From: Monodelphis domestica
Lineage: Eukaryota; Chordata; Mammalia; Didelphimorphia; Didelphidae
DNA length: 64,000 bases
Assembly: GCF_027887165.1 (NCBI RefSeq)
Contig: NC_077227.1
Location: forward strand, 87,979,735-88,043,734
Direction: 5' to 3'
Below the pieces are notes generated by a model. The model was not told where the DNA came from and made no database searches. It saw nothing but the letters and a program-made list of their open reading frames with translations. This document shows positions 1 through 10,799 of this stretch, one piece after another. The position numbers were made by a program, and so were the translations under genes. Numbering within the stretch: the stretch's first letter is position 1; each line of letters starts with the position of its first letter.

Positions 1-2087
1 AAACAAAAAGACCTAATGATAAAATATACTATGGTGACACAAGAAAAATCAAAACACAAACTCAGAAGAAGGCAGTGAAGTTAAAATAATGATAAGCAAA
101 GCCTGAAAGAAAAAAATGTTAATTGTACACAAACCCAACAAGATTTCCAGGAAGAGTGAAAAAAAAACTTTTCGATATCAGAATGATAGGAGAAAAATTA
201 AGTAAAGAAATAAGGGGAAAGGAAGAAAATTATCAAAACAAAATTTTGGGGGGGGTAAAAGAGTCACAAAAAATACTGAATAAAAGATGTACAAACTTCT
301 GCTGACAAAAATAACTCCTTAAAGTCAAGAATTGGCCAAATGGAAAAGAAGTACAAAATCTCACTGAAGAAAATAATTCTCAACCAAAAAACTAGTTGAA
401 ATAATTAACAATTTCGGCAAAGTTGAAGGATATAAAATAAGCCCACATAAAATCATCAGTATTTCTATATGTTACCAACAAAACCCAATAGAAAGAAATT
501 ATAAGGGAAATTTCATTTAAAATAACTTCAGAAAATATATAATTCTAGGAAGTCTACCTGTCAAGACAAACTCAGGGAATATATGAAGAACATTTTACTT
601 TTTTGTTCATAGGTAATCTGAGCCAATATAATAAAAATGCCAATTCTGCCTGCCATGTTCATTATTCAGTCTCATACCAACAGAACCATTAAAGAATCAT
701 TTTATAGCGATAGAAAAAATGGTAAAGTTCATTGTCAAAAACAAAAGGTCAAGAATATCAAGAATCTCAATTAAAAATATGTGAAAGAAGGTGACCTAGC
801 AATACCAAAAGTAGAAACCATCATAACAATCTCCTATTTGCTAAGAAATGGAGTGGTAGGTTAGTGGAATAGATTAAGTACACAATGAACTGTAGCCAAT
901 GAGCATAGTAATCTATTCTTTGATAAGCCCAAAGATCCAAACTTTTAGAATAACAACTTACATGTGATAAAAGGTACTAGGAAAACTGGAAAGAAATTTG
1001 GCAGAAATTAGCCATGGACCAACATTCACATCATATGCCAAGATAAGGCCAAAATGGATAGCTGTTTTAGACATAAAGAGTGATATTGAAATGCTTAGCC
1101 AATGTAGGTTTGAATGTGAAAAATTCACAGAGGATCTTTTTGAGGATAGAGTTGATGTTTTATTGCAAAATCTTATGGATTAGCTGCAGGGAAGGTCTAG
1201 CACCTTATAGGGAAGTTTGGGAGAGCTTTTATTGGAGGGCTCTGTATATCCAGACTCAAGAAAATAAGTCACTGGTTTCCTGGAATGGTTAGCAAAACAG
1301 GATGTCTTGAGATCAACCCCTTCTACATTCTCAGGGCACAGTGTTTGGGCACAGTCTATATGCCCCCCAAATGGGAGAACATCTAGAAAAAGACCCTATG
1401 TGCTCAGAGCATAGTCTGTGGTGGCTGCCAGACATGAAGCAGACAGTCATATTAATATCTTAAGTAAAATAGGGTAGCATGGGAAAACATACCTGTTCGA
1501 TCTATCTTTGGATAAGAGAAGACTTTGTGCCCAGTTAAATGATAACAAAAGTCAAGGGGAAATAAAATGGATAATTCTGATTACATGAAACTAAAAAGGT
1601 TTTGTACAAACAGAACTAATGCAGCCAAAATTGGAAAGAAAAAAGGAAACTCTGTAAAAAACTGTGTAGCAAGCTTCTTTGATAAAGGTCTTATTTTTCA
1701 GCATGTAAGATACAATCAAATTTATAAAAATAATAGCCATTCCCCAGCTGATAAGTGGTCAAAGGATATGAACAGGCAATTTTTAAAAGAAGAAATCAAA
1801 ACTAGTAGTATTAAAATATTCTCCAAATCACTATAGATTAGAGAAATGCAAATTAGAACAATTCTGAGATACCATCTCACACCTATCACAACTTGATAGA
1901 AGTGGAAAATGGAAAATGCTGGAAGAGATATAGAAAAATTGAGCCACTACTAGGGTTGTATCCCAAGATGATCAAAGAAGAGGAAAAAGGATCTTTTCAT
2001 ATAAAAATATGTAAAGCATCTCTTTTAGTGGTAGAAGAAAATTAGAAATTTAGGGGATGCCCATCAATTAGGGAATAACTGAAATAG
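1..2087 (+). mobile_element. L1 retrotransposon, internally deleted (ORF1 joined to late ORF2)
   Basis: Positions 1-378 read like the 5' part and coiled-coil region of marsupial L1 ORF1, with heptad-rich Lys/Glu/Asn codons and the phrase 'aattggccaaatgg'. At about 379 the sequence jumps to the region just after the reverse-transcriptase active site of ORF2; it matches the L1 at 8411 onward ('aaactagttgaaataattaac' against 'aaagctaattgaaataatc'). It then follows ORF2 to near its C-terminus at about 2087 ('gggatgcccatcaattaggg'). The open frames at 998-1183, 1080-1292 and 1567-1836 are broken pieces of ORF2. The element continues off the left edge. It has no 3' UTR or A-tail, so it is also 3'-truncated. 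It is not functional. Confidence 0.8.
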
Positions 2088-2208
2088 AAGACTGTGAGCT
2101 TATCTCATTTGCTCAGGGTCACTAGCCAACCTGTGTTAGAATACTGATAAGACTTGAACTCAGGTCTTCCCAACTTCAAAGGCAGCTCTTCGTCTACTAT
2201 CTGAATTA
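2088..2208 (-). repeat. MIR-type SINE fragment
   Basis: The tRNA-related half is read in reverse ('cagggtcactagcc', then 'gacttgaactcaggtcttcc'), which is the reverse of the B-box region of MIR/CORE-SINEs. It directly abuts the broken end of the L1. About 150 bp of unassigned sequence follows. Confidence 0.6.
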
Positions 2209-2364
2209 TTATCATTCTTTTTCATGCTAAAAGCTAACTGTTTGGTAAAGCTGTAGTGGTAAAGATGCATGTTCTGTTGGGTTATACCAAGAAAGAATGT
2301 TTTTAATATGGTGCTGCAACAATTCATGCCTGGGTATCTAATATCCAAGAATCAGCCCTGCTAA

Positions 2365-2555
2365 GGTATAGTAGAGCGAGCATTGAACTTGAAGTTAGGA
2401 AAGCCTGGATTCAAATCCAATTTCAGACACTTACTGGCCATATGATGCTGGATCAAATCACTTAACTCTGTTTCTGTTTCATCTGTAAAAATGAGGGATT
2501 TGGAATAAATGGCCACTAAAGTCTTCTCCAACTCCGAGTCCATGATCCATATTTT
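2365..2555 (+). repeat. MIR-type SINE
   Basis: The forward B-box-like 'ggattcaaatcc' is followed by 'cacttactggcc', 'aatcacttaactctg' and 'catctgtaaaaatgagg', the usual order of MIR landmarks. Both ends are indistinct. Confidence 0.7.
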
Positions 2556-2970
2556 AAGTTCAGAAGGGCTTTCCACTGGAAGATTAACCAGCCGGTTTTT
2601 TCTTCATCCATAAATTTCTTTGGATAGACAAAGTTTGAAGGAGGAAAAGGAGGAAATATTCCAAGTCTAGGAGACAGTTTTAGACAAAATGTCAGAGTTA
2701 AGAAAAGAGAAACTTCGACTGTATACAATTGTGCTTGGCATCACCAGATTGAATTTTTACTTTAAAGTAGAAAGTAATAAATGATAATTGTATTCTTTTC
2801 ATCCCCTCAATTCCATTCATTTCGATAAACTAAATTAAGCTCCTCACATGTGTTGGGTAATCTTCCAGTCAAATACATCATGGATACCTTGATGAATAAG
2901 GGGTATTTTTGAATGTTTGACAAAATATAGCTTAAATGTAATAACTAATACTAGATTAGTGAGCAAAATC
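2556..2970. other. No identified feature
   Basis: AT-rich sequence with no repeat or gene that I can support. Short open frames on the minus strand lack splice signals or family similarity. Confidence 0.4.
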
Positions 2971-2974
2971 TCAG

Positions 2975-3255
2975 GTGATTTTCATAATAGCCCTATAGAT
3001 AGATATTATTCCCCTCTCACTCATTCTATAGATCAGAATAAATACTCAAGTACTCAAAAAGATTATAGGATCATATATTTAGAACTAAAAGGGAACCCAG
3101 AAGATTTCTTATCTTACCCTTTCATTCCATAAATGAAGAACCAGAAGAAAACAGGTGAAGTGACTTTCCCAAAATCACCACATTAGTAAACAACTGAGGA
3201 TTTGAATCCAGGTTCTGTGTGTCCAAATCTAAGCACTCTTCACTGTTTTTAACTT
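2975..3255 (-). repeat. MIR-type SINE (interrupted)
   Basis: Reverse MIR order is visible: 'aatagccctatagatagatatt' near 2988, then 'aagtgactttccc', and 'ggatttgaatccagg' near 3198. About 80 bp around 3055-3135 do not fit and may be an insertion. Confidence 0.5.
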
Positions 3256-3344
3256 TAAGCTCTTCTCTTTCAGTATTTGTAAAAAAAAATGTTTTTAAAA
3301 TAGATCTGTTCCTCTTCTTCTTTTACTGAGGTTAGTGACCTAGA

Positions 3345-3455
3345 CTTTACTCAATATTATAACTAGCCCAGTCCCATACAACTACTAAGTATTTGAAGCA
3401 GGATTTGAAGCCTAGACTTCACCATACTATCAATTATGCCATATTCTTCCATTTA
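3345..3455 (-). repeat. MIR-type SINE fragment
   Basis: Reverse B-box-like text 'caggatttgaagcctagac' is followed by the typical tail 'tatgccatattcttcc'. Only the tRNA-related half is present. Confidence 0.5.
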
Positions 3456-3890
3456 TTTCAAATCCACGCCTTTCCATTTTGTTAGGCTTTAGGATTTCGA
3501 GAAACTAGGAGATGAATTGAATGCTAACCAAAAAGAATATGCCTATTATTAAATCATTGCCAGCTTTATTTTTAAAATATTTGTCTCAGCGCCCATTTCT
3601 TAGTTGAACAAAATTTCCTGCCTGTTTGGTGGCTTCTACATCTGTTATCCTGTGCCTGATAAAGTTGGGTATGCATTACCGTGTGACTCATCAATATTTA
3701 TTATTAAGAATTTTTAAGCAGGTGTACAGATTCTCAAATGTGCAGCATAACGGATGCCATAACTTTGTGTGCTTTAATTCCAGTTTCCTGGAGATTCTTC
3801 AGTATGATTAATTCCACAGCAATACTATCGGCCAACAAGCCATTTGGTACAGTGGATGGAATCAGGAGGTATTTAGGTTCTAGTCCTTAT
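3456..3890. other. No identified feature
   Basis: Unique-looking sequence. I see no convincing exon or repeat. Confidence 0.35.
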
Positions 3891-3892
3891 TT

Positions 3893-3951
3893 GGATACAT
3901 ACATATATATTCACATACATATAAACACACATGCACACACATACATAATAC
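3893..3951. repeat. TA/CA microsatellite
   Basis: Imperfect alternating purine-pyrimidine tract of catacata and acacac units. Confidence 0.8.
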
Positions 3952-4109
3952 CAGTCAGGGTTAAAATCATTCCCCCTCTTGGGGCCATGTACAACTCTCT
4001 AAAAAAAGATGATGGCAAATAGCCAGTGGACGTGGGAAGTTTCCCCAGCAGCAGTTCCTTATACCAAGGATATAAAGATCCAAATGTCTGCCACACACCC
4101 AACAACTTA

Positions 4110-4445
4110 TGTCTGTCTTTCTATCCATCCATCTATACATCTATTCATCTACTGAACATCTACCTACTCTCTTTTATCTATCCATCCATTCATTTTCTAT
4201 CTCTCTATCATCTATCTCTATTATCTATCTGTAATTTCCAGTTATCTATCATATTGCTCTTACATATCTATTAGTTGCCAAATCTATTATCCACCTGTCA
4301 TATCTATTATATATTATGTCTATTTATCTTTCATCTATTATTTAGCTAGATTGAAAGAAAGCTATTATCTGTCTCATTTATATGTATATATGTATAAGCA
4401 TTTATAAATATATATATATGTGTGTGTACATACATATGTGTATAT
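4110..4445. repeat. Interrupted (ATCT/ATCC)n and (TA/TG)n microsatellite cluster
   Basis: Repeated tctatc and catcca units run to about 4360, followed by alternating TA and TG steps to 4445. The open frame through it is a product of the tetranucleotide repeat. Confidence 0.8.
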
Positions 4446-4499
4446 CATGCAATTTTCATGAAGAAAAATAGATCTAGAAAGACAAAAATCACAGATTCA

Positions 4500-4860
4500 G
4501 ATAGATTTTTTAAATGAGAACTAGATATAAGGATCTGGGAATCATCTACATAGAGATGGTAATTTAACACATGGGAACCGATGATATCATGAAGCAGGAG
4601 AAGAGAACCCAGAACAGATACTTGGATGACATCTGTGGTTCCTGGACATGACAAGGATGAAAAACCTGGAAAAGTGAGTGAGAAGTAGTCAGAAAGGTAT
4701 GAGGAAATCCAGGAGAAAATGTTGTAATAAAAACCTAGAGAGGGGAGAATATGCTTCAGGAGAGGCTGGCCAATAGTGCCAAATGCTGCAGAGAAGTCAA
4801 GAAAGATAGAGATTGAGGAATGACCTGTAGTTTGGTAGCTAAGAGATGATCACAGTTTTT
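4500..4860 (-). mobile_element. L2 (CR1 superfamily) LINE fragment with RT active-site motif
   Basis: The minus strand encodes part of an L2 reverse transcriptase: the open frame ending at 4445 contains LYVDDSQIL, the family's [FY]xDD catalytic block, at 4541-4552. An upstream QVSVLGSLL segment corresponds to the usual QGSVLGPLL. The plus-strand text 'catagagatggtaatttaa' and 'tgcagagaagtcaagaaa' are standard landmarks of antisense L2. Both ends are missing and the frame is short, so this is a relic. Confidence 0.75.
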
Positions 4861-4884
4861 TTTAGGCATATCTGATTCTTCATA

Positions 4885-5036
4885 CCCCCTTTAAGAGTTT
4901 TTCTTGGCAAAAATACTGAACTGATTTCCTATTTCCTTCTCTAGCTTATTTGACAGATGAGGAAACTGAGGCAAACAGGGTTAAGTAACTTGCCCAGGGT
5001 CACACAGCTAATAAGTGTCTTAAGCCAGGTTTGAAG
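4885..5036 (-). repeat. Marsupial MIR/MAR1-type SINE
   Basis: Read on the plus strand it gives 'ttttcttggcaaaaatactg', 'gatgaggaaactgaggcaaa' and 'cagggtcacacagctaataa', the reverse of a SINE with an RTE-like 3' part. The 5' end is lost. Confidence 0.7.
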
Positions 5037-5044
5037 AGGAAGAG

Positions 5045-6400
5045 GGAAAATATCCCACATTTCTTTTCCTTTTGTGCCTAAATTCCTTGAAAAGGCTAAC
5101 TACAATTGCTTCCTCCATTTTCTTTCCTTTGACTCTTCATTCTTTATCATCTGGCTTCTGACTTCGTCATTCAAACCACAGTTCTCTAAATTACCAGAGA
5201 TCTCTCTTAATTGCCAAATTCAATACCCTTTTCTTATTCCTCATCTTTTTTGACTAGTTTATAATTCTTGTCACTGCTAATCACCCTCTTTTCCTTAATA
5301 TTCTTTTCTCTCTAGGTTTTCACAATATTGCCATATCCAAATATTCCTCCTTATACCTGTCTACACTTTCTTGTTCTCTTTGGCTGGATCCTTCTCTAGG
5401 TCACACACACACTGATAATGAGTGTGACCCCAAGTCTCTGTCCTGTTACCTCTTCTTCTTCTATATTATTTTTCTTGAGGATGGTCAAATGCCTTGATTT
5501 ATCTATTCATACTTAATCTCTCTCCAAACCTCCAGACTCACATTTCCAACTGTCTATGGTACATCTCAAATGTAATGTCTTGTAGGCATCTAAATTCAGT
5601 ATGTCCAAAAGGGAATTCATTATTTTTTTCAAAAATAAATCCATCATACTATTGAGTGTGCCATAATTCCAACAATTTTACTTACATTTATCCCCTCTTA
5701 AGTCCTCATATACTAGGATTCCTTAATGCTGCTTCTTATCATCTCACACTTGGACTAATTCAGGGACTTGCTAGTAGGTCAGCCTGCCTCAAGTTTCTCC
5801 CTATTGTAGCGCACCATCCACTCTGCTGTCTAATTGATCTTCTTAAGGCATGGATCTGACCATCTCTCTCCTCTATTTAATAAATTCTAATGGATCCTTA
5901 TCACCTCCAAGTTCAAATATAAAACCTCTTTGGCCCTTCAAAATTTGGTCACTTCCTCCCTTTCCAATATTCTTACACTTTATTTTTCTTTGCTTCAAAC
6001 AAGGCTAAATAAATCACTTAAATAAATTCCTACCCTAACACCTGTAACCCATTAAAATTGTTCTCTTTGCTGTTCCTCAAATGAGACACTCCATCTCCCA
6101 ACTTTGGACATTTTCACTGTCTGCCCTCTGCCTGAAATTCTCTGTATCCTTATCTCCATCTTCTGGATTCCCTGGCTTCCTTCAAGTCTCAGCTAAAATC
6201 TTATCTTCTACTGGAAACCTTTCCTGATCCCCCATTAAGGCTAGTGCCTTTGCTATGCTTGATTATCTCTAATTTATCCTATGGACATCTTGTCTATTTG
6301 TAATTGTTTGAATGTTTTATCTCCCTCCTTGAGGGCAGAGATTTTTTTCCTTTTTCTATATTCCCCTTGATTAGCCAAGAGCTTGCTTGCTGAATTAACC
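5045..6400 (+). mobile_element. L2 LINE, ~1.35 kb ORF2 and 3' region
   Basis: The sequence follows the L2 ORF2 order downstream of the RT core: 'tctcttaattgccaaattcaa', 'gtccaaaagggaattcat', 'tcatctcacacttggacta', 'aggtcagcctgcctcaag', 'tatcacctccaagttcaaata', 'ttccttcaagtctcagcta' and 'ctccttgagggcagag'. The frame is broken throughout. The open frame at 5656-5859 keeps the segment before the C-terminus (HLTLGLIQGLASRSACLK). This is an old, immobile copy. Confidence 0.8.
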
Positions 6401-6426
6401 TCATAGGATTTAAAGAGTTAGCCTGA

Positions 6427-6627
6427 GGGACAGATAGGTGGCTCAGTGGAAAGGAGCCAGACATAGAGATGAGTTGTCCTAGGTTCAAATCTGACCTTAG
6501 ATATGTCTTTGTTGTTTGACCATGGGCAAGTCATTTAAGCTTCATTTCCTAACCCTTCCTATTCTTCTGCCTTAGAACCAATATATAGAACTGATTCTAA
6601 GACAGCTGGTAAATATATATATTTTAA
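6427..6627 (+). mobile_element. tRNA-derived marsupial SINE (Mon1/SINE1-like)
   Basis: It begins 'gggacagataggtggctcagtgg', carries the tRNA-like B box 'ggttcaaatctgacc' and the body landmark 'gccttagaaccaatatata', and ends in an AT-rich tail. Flanks at 6413-6426 and 6626-6639 ('aagagttagcctga' and 'aaaagtttacctga', 11 of 14 matching) look like a decayed target-site duplication, consistent with L1-driven insertion. Confidence 0.85.
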
Positions 6628-6639
6628 AAGTTTACCTGA

Positions 6640-7110
6640 TCTTTATACCACAGTCTATAAACAGGGCCATCTCTGAAACCTTTTCAGCTTGGTTGGAGCT
6701 GTCAGAACATGTTTTCTGCTGGTATATTGTCCAATGTCACCACTAGCCCTTGAGGATATTTTTATGGATAGCAAGAGCAATAAAGGCCCTCTCTTAACAA
6801 GATAAGATATAATAACAAACATAATATTTCTAAACAACCTAATTGTTACCAGGTGAAACATAAACTAGACAGAAATATGCTAGCCAAAGGTGTTTTGGGA
6901 CATCATGTTTTCAGTGCAGAGACCAGATAGAAGAGATATTCTGTATTGACAGGAAAGTCATTAATCAATGTTAGTTAACTGGCTTGCTCCAAGAATGTTA
7001 ATTTAATTACTCAAGAATAACTCTAGAATAATAGCTCATCATATTAATGTCAATATTTTCTTGTTGATGCCATAAGACTACATCCTGGAATACCAGTCTC
7101 TAAAATATGT
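6640..7110. other. Unique sequence hosting the L1 insertion
   Basis: No repeat or exon recognised. Its right edge is the target site of the L1 at 7125. Confidence 0.4.
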
Positions 7111-7124
7111 AAATCACAAGTCAT
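7111..7124. repeat. L1 target-site duplication, left copy
   Basis: AAATCACAAGTCAT, identical to positions 10452-10465 on the other side of the L1. The bottom strand at the nick reads ATTT/AC, close to the L1 endonuclease preference TTTT/AA. Confidence 0.9.
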
Positions 7125-7129
7125 AAACC

Positions 7130-10021
7130 TATGGAATACAGCCAAAGCAGTACTCAGGGGGAAATTTATATCCTTGAGTTCATATATAAACAAATTAAGA
7201 AGGGCAGAGGTCAATGAATTGGGCATGCAAATTAAAAAACTAGAAAGTGAACAAATTAAAAACCCTCAGATAAAGACTAAATTAGAAATCCTAAAAATCA
7301 AAGGAGAAATTGATAAAATCAAAAGTCAAAGAACTATTGATTTAATAAATAAGACTAGAAGCTGGTACTTTGAAAAAAACAAATAAAATTGACAAAGTAC
7401 TAGTCAGTCTAATTAAAAAAAGGAAAGAAAAAAAAAACAAATTGGCAGTATCCAAGATGAAAAGGGAGACTTCACCTCTAATGAAGAGGAAATCAAGGCA
7501 ATCATTAAAAACTGTTATGCCCAATTATATGGCAAAAAAATATGGCAATCTAAGTGATATGGATGAATACTTACAAAAATATAAATTGCCTAGACTAAAG
7601 GAAGAAGAAATAAATTACCTAAACAACCCCATATCAGAAAAAGAAATTGAACAAGCCATCAAAGAACTCCCTAAGAAAAAATCCCCAGGTCCAGATGGAT
7701 TCACAAATGAATTCTATCAAACATTCAAAGAACAGGTAACCCCAATACTATACAAACTATTTGACAGAATAAGTCAAGAAGGGGTTCTACCAAATTCTTT
7801 TTACAACACAAACATGGTACTCATCCCAAAGCCAGGCAGGTTAAAAACAGAGAAATAAAACTATAGGCCAATCTCCCTAATGAATATAGATGCAAAAATC
7901 TTAAATAGGATACTAGCAAAAAGAATCCAGCACATCATCATAAGGGTTATCCACTACGATCAGGTAGGATTCATACCAGGAATGCAAGGATGGTTCAATA
8001 GGAAAACCATCCACATAATTGACCATATAAACAAGCAAACCATCAAAAATCACATGATTATCTCAATAGATGCAGAAAAAGTCTTTGATAAAATACAACA
8101 CATATTCCTATTGAAAACACTAGAAAGTATAGGAATAAAAAGGCCTTTCCTAAAAATAATAAACAGTATATATCTAAAACCATCAGCAAACATCATCTGC
8201 AATGGGGAAAAACTCAAAGCCTTCCCAATAAGATCAGGAGTCAAACAAGGATGCCCATTATCACCTTTATTATTTAATATTGTACTAGAAACACTAGCAG
8301 TAGCAATTAGAGAAGAAAAAGAAATTGAAGGTATTAAAATTGGCAATGAGGAGACCAAGCTGTCACTTTCTGCAGATGATATGATGATTTACTTAAAGAA
8401 TCCTAGGGAATCAACCAAAAAGCTAATTGAAATAATCAACAGCTTTAGCAAAGTTGCAGGATGCAAAATAAACCCACATAAGTCATCAGCATTTCTATAT
8501 ATCTCCAACCCATTTCAGCAGCAAGAATTAGAAAGAGAAATTCCATTTAAAGTCACCCGAGACAATATAAAATACTTAGGAATCTATCTGCCGAGACAAA
8601 CACAGGAGCTATATGAACACAACTATAAAACACTCTCCACACAATTAAAACTAGATCTAAAAAATTGGAAAAACATTAATTGCTCATGAGTGGGACGAGC
8701 TAACATAATAAAAATGACCATCCTACCCAAACTTATATATCTTTTTAGTGCCATACCCATTGAACTACCAAAAAACTTTTTTACTGAATTAGAGAAAACA
8801 ATAACAAAGTTCACTTGGAAGAATAAAGGATCAAGGATATCCAGGGAAATAATGAAAAAAAAAATACAAAGGAAGGTGGCCTTGCAGTCCCAGATCTCGA
8901 ACTATATTACAAAGCAGTGGTCATCAAAACAATTTGGTACTGGCTAAGAGACAGAAAGGAGAATCAGTGGAATAGACTTAGGGTAAGTGACCTCAGTAAG
9001 ACAGTCTTTGACAAACCCAAAGATCCCAGCTTTTTGGTTAAAAATCCACTATTTGATAAAAAACTGCTGGGAAAATTGGAAGACAGTGTGGGAGAGATTA
9101 GGTTTGGATCGACACCTCACACCCTACACCAAGATAAACTCAGAATGGGCAAATGACTTGAATATAAAGAAGGAAACTATAAGTAAATTAGGTGAACACA
9201 GAATAGTATACATGTCAGACCTTTGGGAAGGGAAAGATTTTTAAAACAAAGTAAGACTTAGAAAGAGTCACAAAATGCAAAATAAATAATTTTGACTACA
9301 TCAAATTAAAAAGGTTTTGTACAAACAAAACCAATATAACTAAAATTAGAAGGAAACAAATTGGGAAACAATCTTCATAACAAAAACCTCTGACAAAGGT
9401 CTAATTACTCAAATCTATAAAGAGCTAAACCAGTTGTACAAAAAACCAAGCCATTCTCCAATTAAAAAATGGGCAAGGGACATGAATAGGCAATTTTCAG
9501 TTAAAGAAATCAAGACTATTAATAAGCACATGAAAAAGTGTTCTAGATCTCTTATAATCAGAGAGATGCAAATCAAAACAACTCTGAGGTATCACCTCAC
9601 ACCTAGCAGATTATTCAACATGACAGTAAAGGAAAGTAATGAATGCTGGAGGGTATGTGGCAAAGTAGGGACATTAATGCATTGCTGGTGGAGTTGTGAA
9701 TTGATCCAACCATTCTGGAGGTCAATTTGGAACTATGCCCAAAGGGCGATAAAAGACTGTCTGCCCTTTGATCCAGCCATAGCACTGCTGGGTCTGTACC
9801 TCAAAGAGATAATAAGGAAAAAGACCTGTACAAAAATATTCATAGCTGCGCTCTTTGTGGTGGCCAAAAATTGGAAAATGAGGGGATGCCGTTCAATTGG
9901 AGAATGGCTGAACAAATTGTGGTATATGTTGGTGATGGAATACTATTATGCTGAAAGGAATAATAAAGTAGAGGAATTCCATGGAGACTTGGAACAACCT
10001 CCAGGAAGTGATGCAAAGTGA
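7130..10021 (+). pseudogene. L1 ORF2 (reverse transcriptase and C-terminal domain), disabled
   Basis: This is the ORF2 polyprotein without its endonuclease domain. Visible blocks in order: the RT entry motif [11 protein letters not shown] near 7690; the block with the first catalytic aspartate, [13 protein letters not shown], near 8060; [19 protein letters not shown] near 8240; the active-site block at 8369-8380, which reads SADD where the family has F/YADD; the thumb segment KYLGIYLPR near 8570; and a C-terminal segment with spaced cysteines (CWRVCGKVG, HCWWSC) near 9640-9700. Defects: a frameshift around 7380; an in-frame TAA at 7856-7858; a TGA at 8687-8689 where the family has Trp; a frame change near 8900-8950 and another near 9000-9150; and a stop at 9242-9244. 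It cannot make active protein. Confidence 0.9.
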
Positions 10022-10343
10022 AAGGAGCAGAACCAGGAGAACATTGTACATAGAGACTGACACATTGTGGTACAAGAGAACGTAATGGACTTCTCCAGTA
10101 ATGCTTTACAATGTCCCTGAACTACCTGCAGCTATCTATGAGAAAAAAAAAAAAACTACCCTCAAGCAGAAGACAAACTGTGGGAGTAAAAACACTGAGG
10201 AAAGCAACTGCCTGACTACAGAGGTTGAGGAGACATGATTGAGGAGAGATGCTAAATGAGCACCCTTATGCAAATACTAACAACAAGGAAATGGGTTCAG
10301 AGCAAGGACACATGTGATACCCAGAGGAATCCCACATAGGCTA

Positions 10344-10373
10344 GGGAAGGGGTGGTGGGGGGTTGGGAGGGAG
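10344..10373 (+). other. G-rich tract in L1 3' UTR (potential G-quadruplex)
   Basis: Several runs of three or more G separated by 1-4 bases (gggaagggg, ggggggttgggaggg). G-rich tracts in the 3' UTR are a recurrent L1 feature. Confidence 0.7.
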
Positions 10374-10420
10374 GAAAAGAAAATGATCTGTTTCCAATGA
10401 ACAATGTATGAAAATGACCA

Positions 10421-10426
10421 AATAAA
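10421..10426 (+). promoter_or_regulatory. L1 polyadenylation signal
   Basis: AATAAA about 20 bp before the A-rich tail that ends the L1. Confidence 0.75.
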
Positions 10427-10451
10427 ATAATGTTTTAAAAACTAAAAAAAA

Positions 10452-10465
10452 AAATCACAAGTCAT
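10452..10465. repeat. L1 target-site duplication, right copy
   Basis: AAATCACAAGTCAT directly after the A-tail, identical to 7111-7124. Confidence 0.9.
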
Positions 10466-10795
10466 TCAGAGAAAAACAGATGCATGGTGAATGGATTAAA
10501 CTGCAGTATATTACCAAGGAGGATCTATTGGGTAAGGAAAAGGTATCTTGGCTTTGTGTCTCCAGTTCCCCAATCCCTAACCACTTCCCCAGTTTTCCCT
10601 TCTAACCCAGGCTAATATACAGAAGTCCTTTAATTCTCATACATAGTAGATTCAGGACCCTTTACCATTCTGGATTTTTTTGATGAAATTTTTTTCCAGA
10701 GCTTCAGGAGCTATTACTTCTTAGTAAGCAAGAGTTAAAGGACCTTCATGTGCAGTTGCTAGGTGGCATATCTACAAGGGTTTGTAAGGGGTAAA
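10466..10795. other. No identified feature
   Basis: Unique-looking sequence that continued from 7110 before the L1 inserted. Confidence 0.4.
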
Positions 10796-10799
10796 TTTA

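Larger units (their letters stand above)
7125..10451 (+). mobile_element. 5'-truncated L1 insertion with intact 3' end and TSD
   Basis: A 3.3-kb L1 starts inside ORF2, just after the endonuclease domain, and ends with a 3' UTR, an AATAAA signal and an A-rich tail. It is flanked by a perfect 14-bp duplication, so this is one complete insertion event truncated at the 5' end, as most L1 insertions are. It is the best preserved of the L1 copies in the window and probably among the youngest, but ORF2 carries stops and frameshifts (separate entry). Confidence 0.93.

Noticed and set aside
6427..6500. tRNA-like gene (A and B box words)
   Set aside because: It is the tRNA-derived head of a SINE with an AT-rich tail; no cloverleaf with a proper acceptor stem. 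The same holds for 12190, 27638 and 53265.
8050..8358. 102-codon minus-strand frame
   Set aside because: Exactly antisense to the L1 reverse-transcriptase core.
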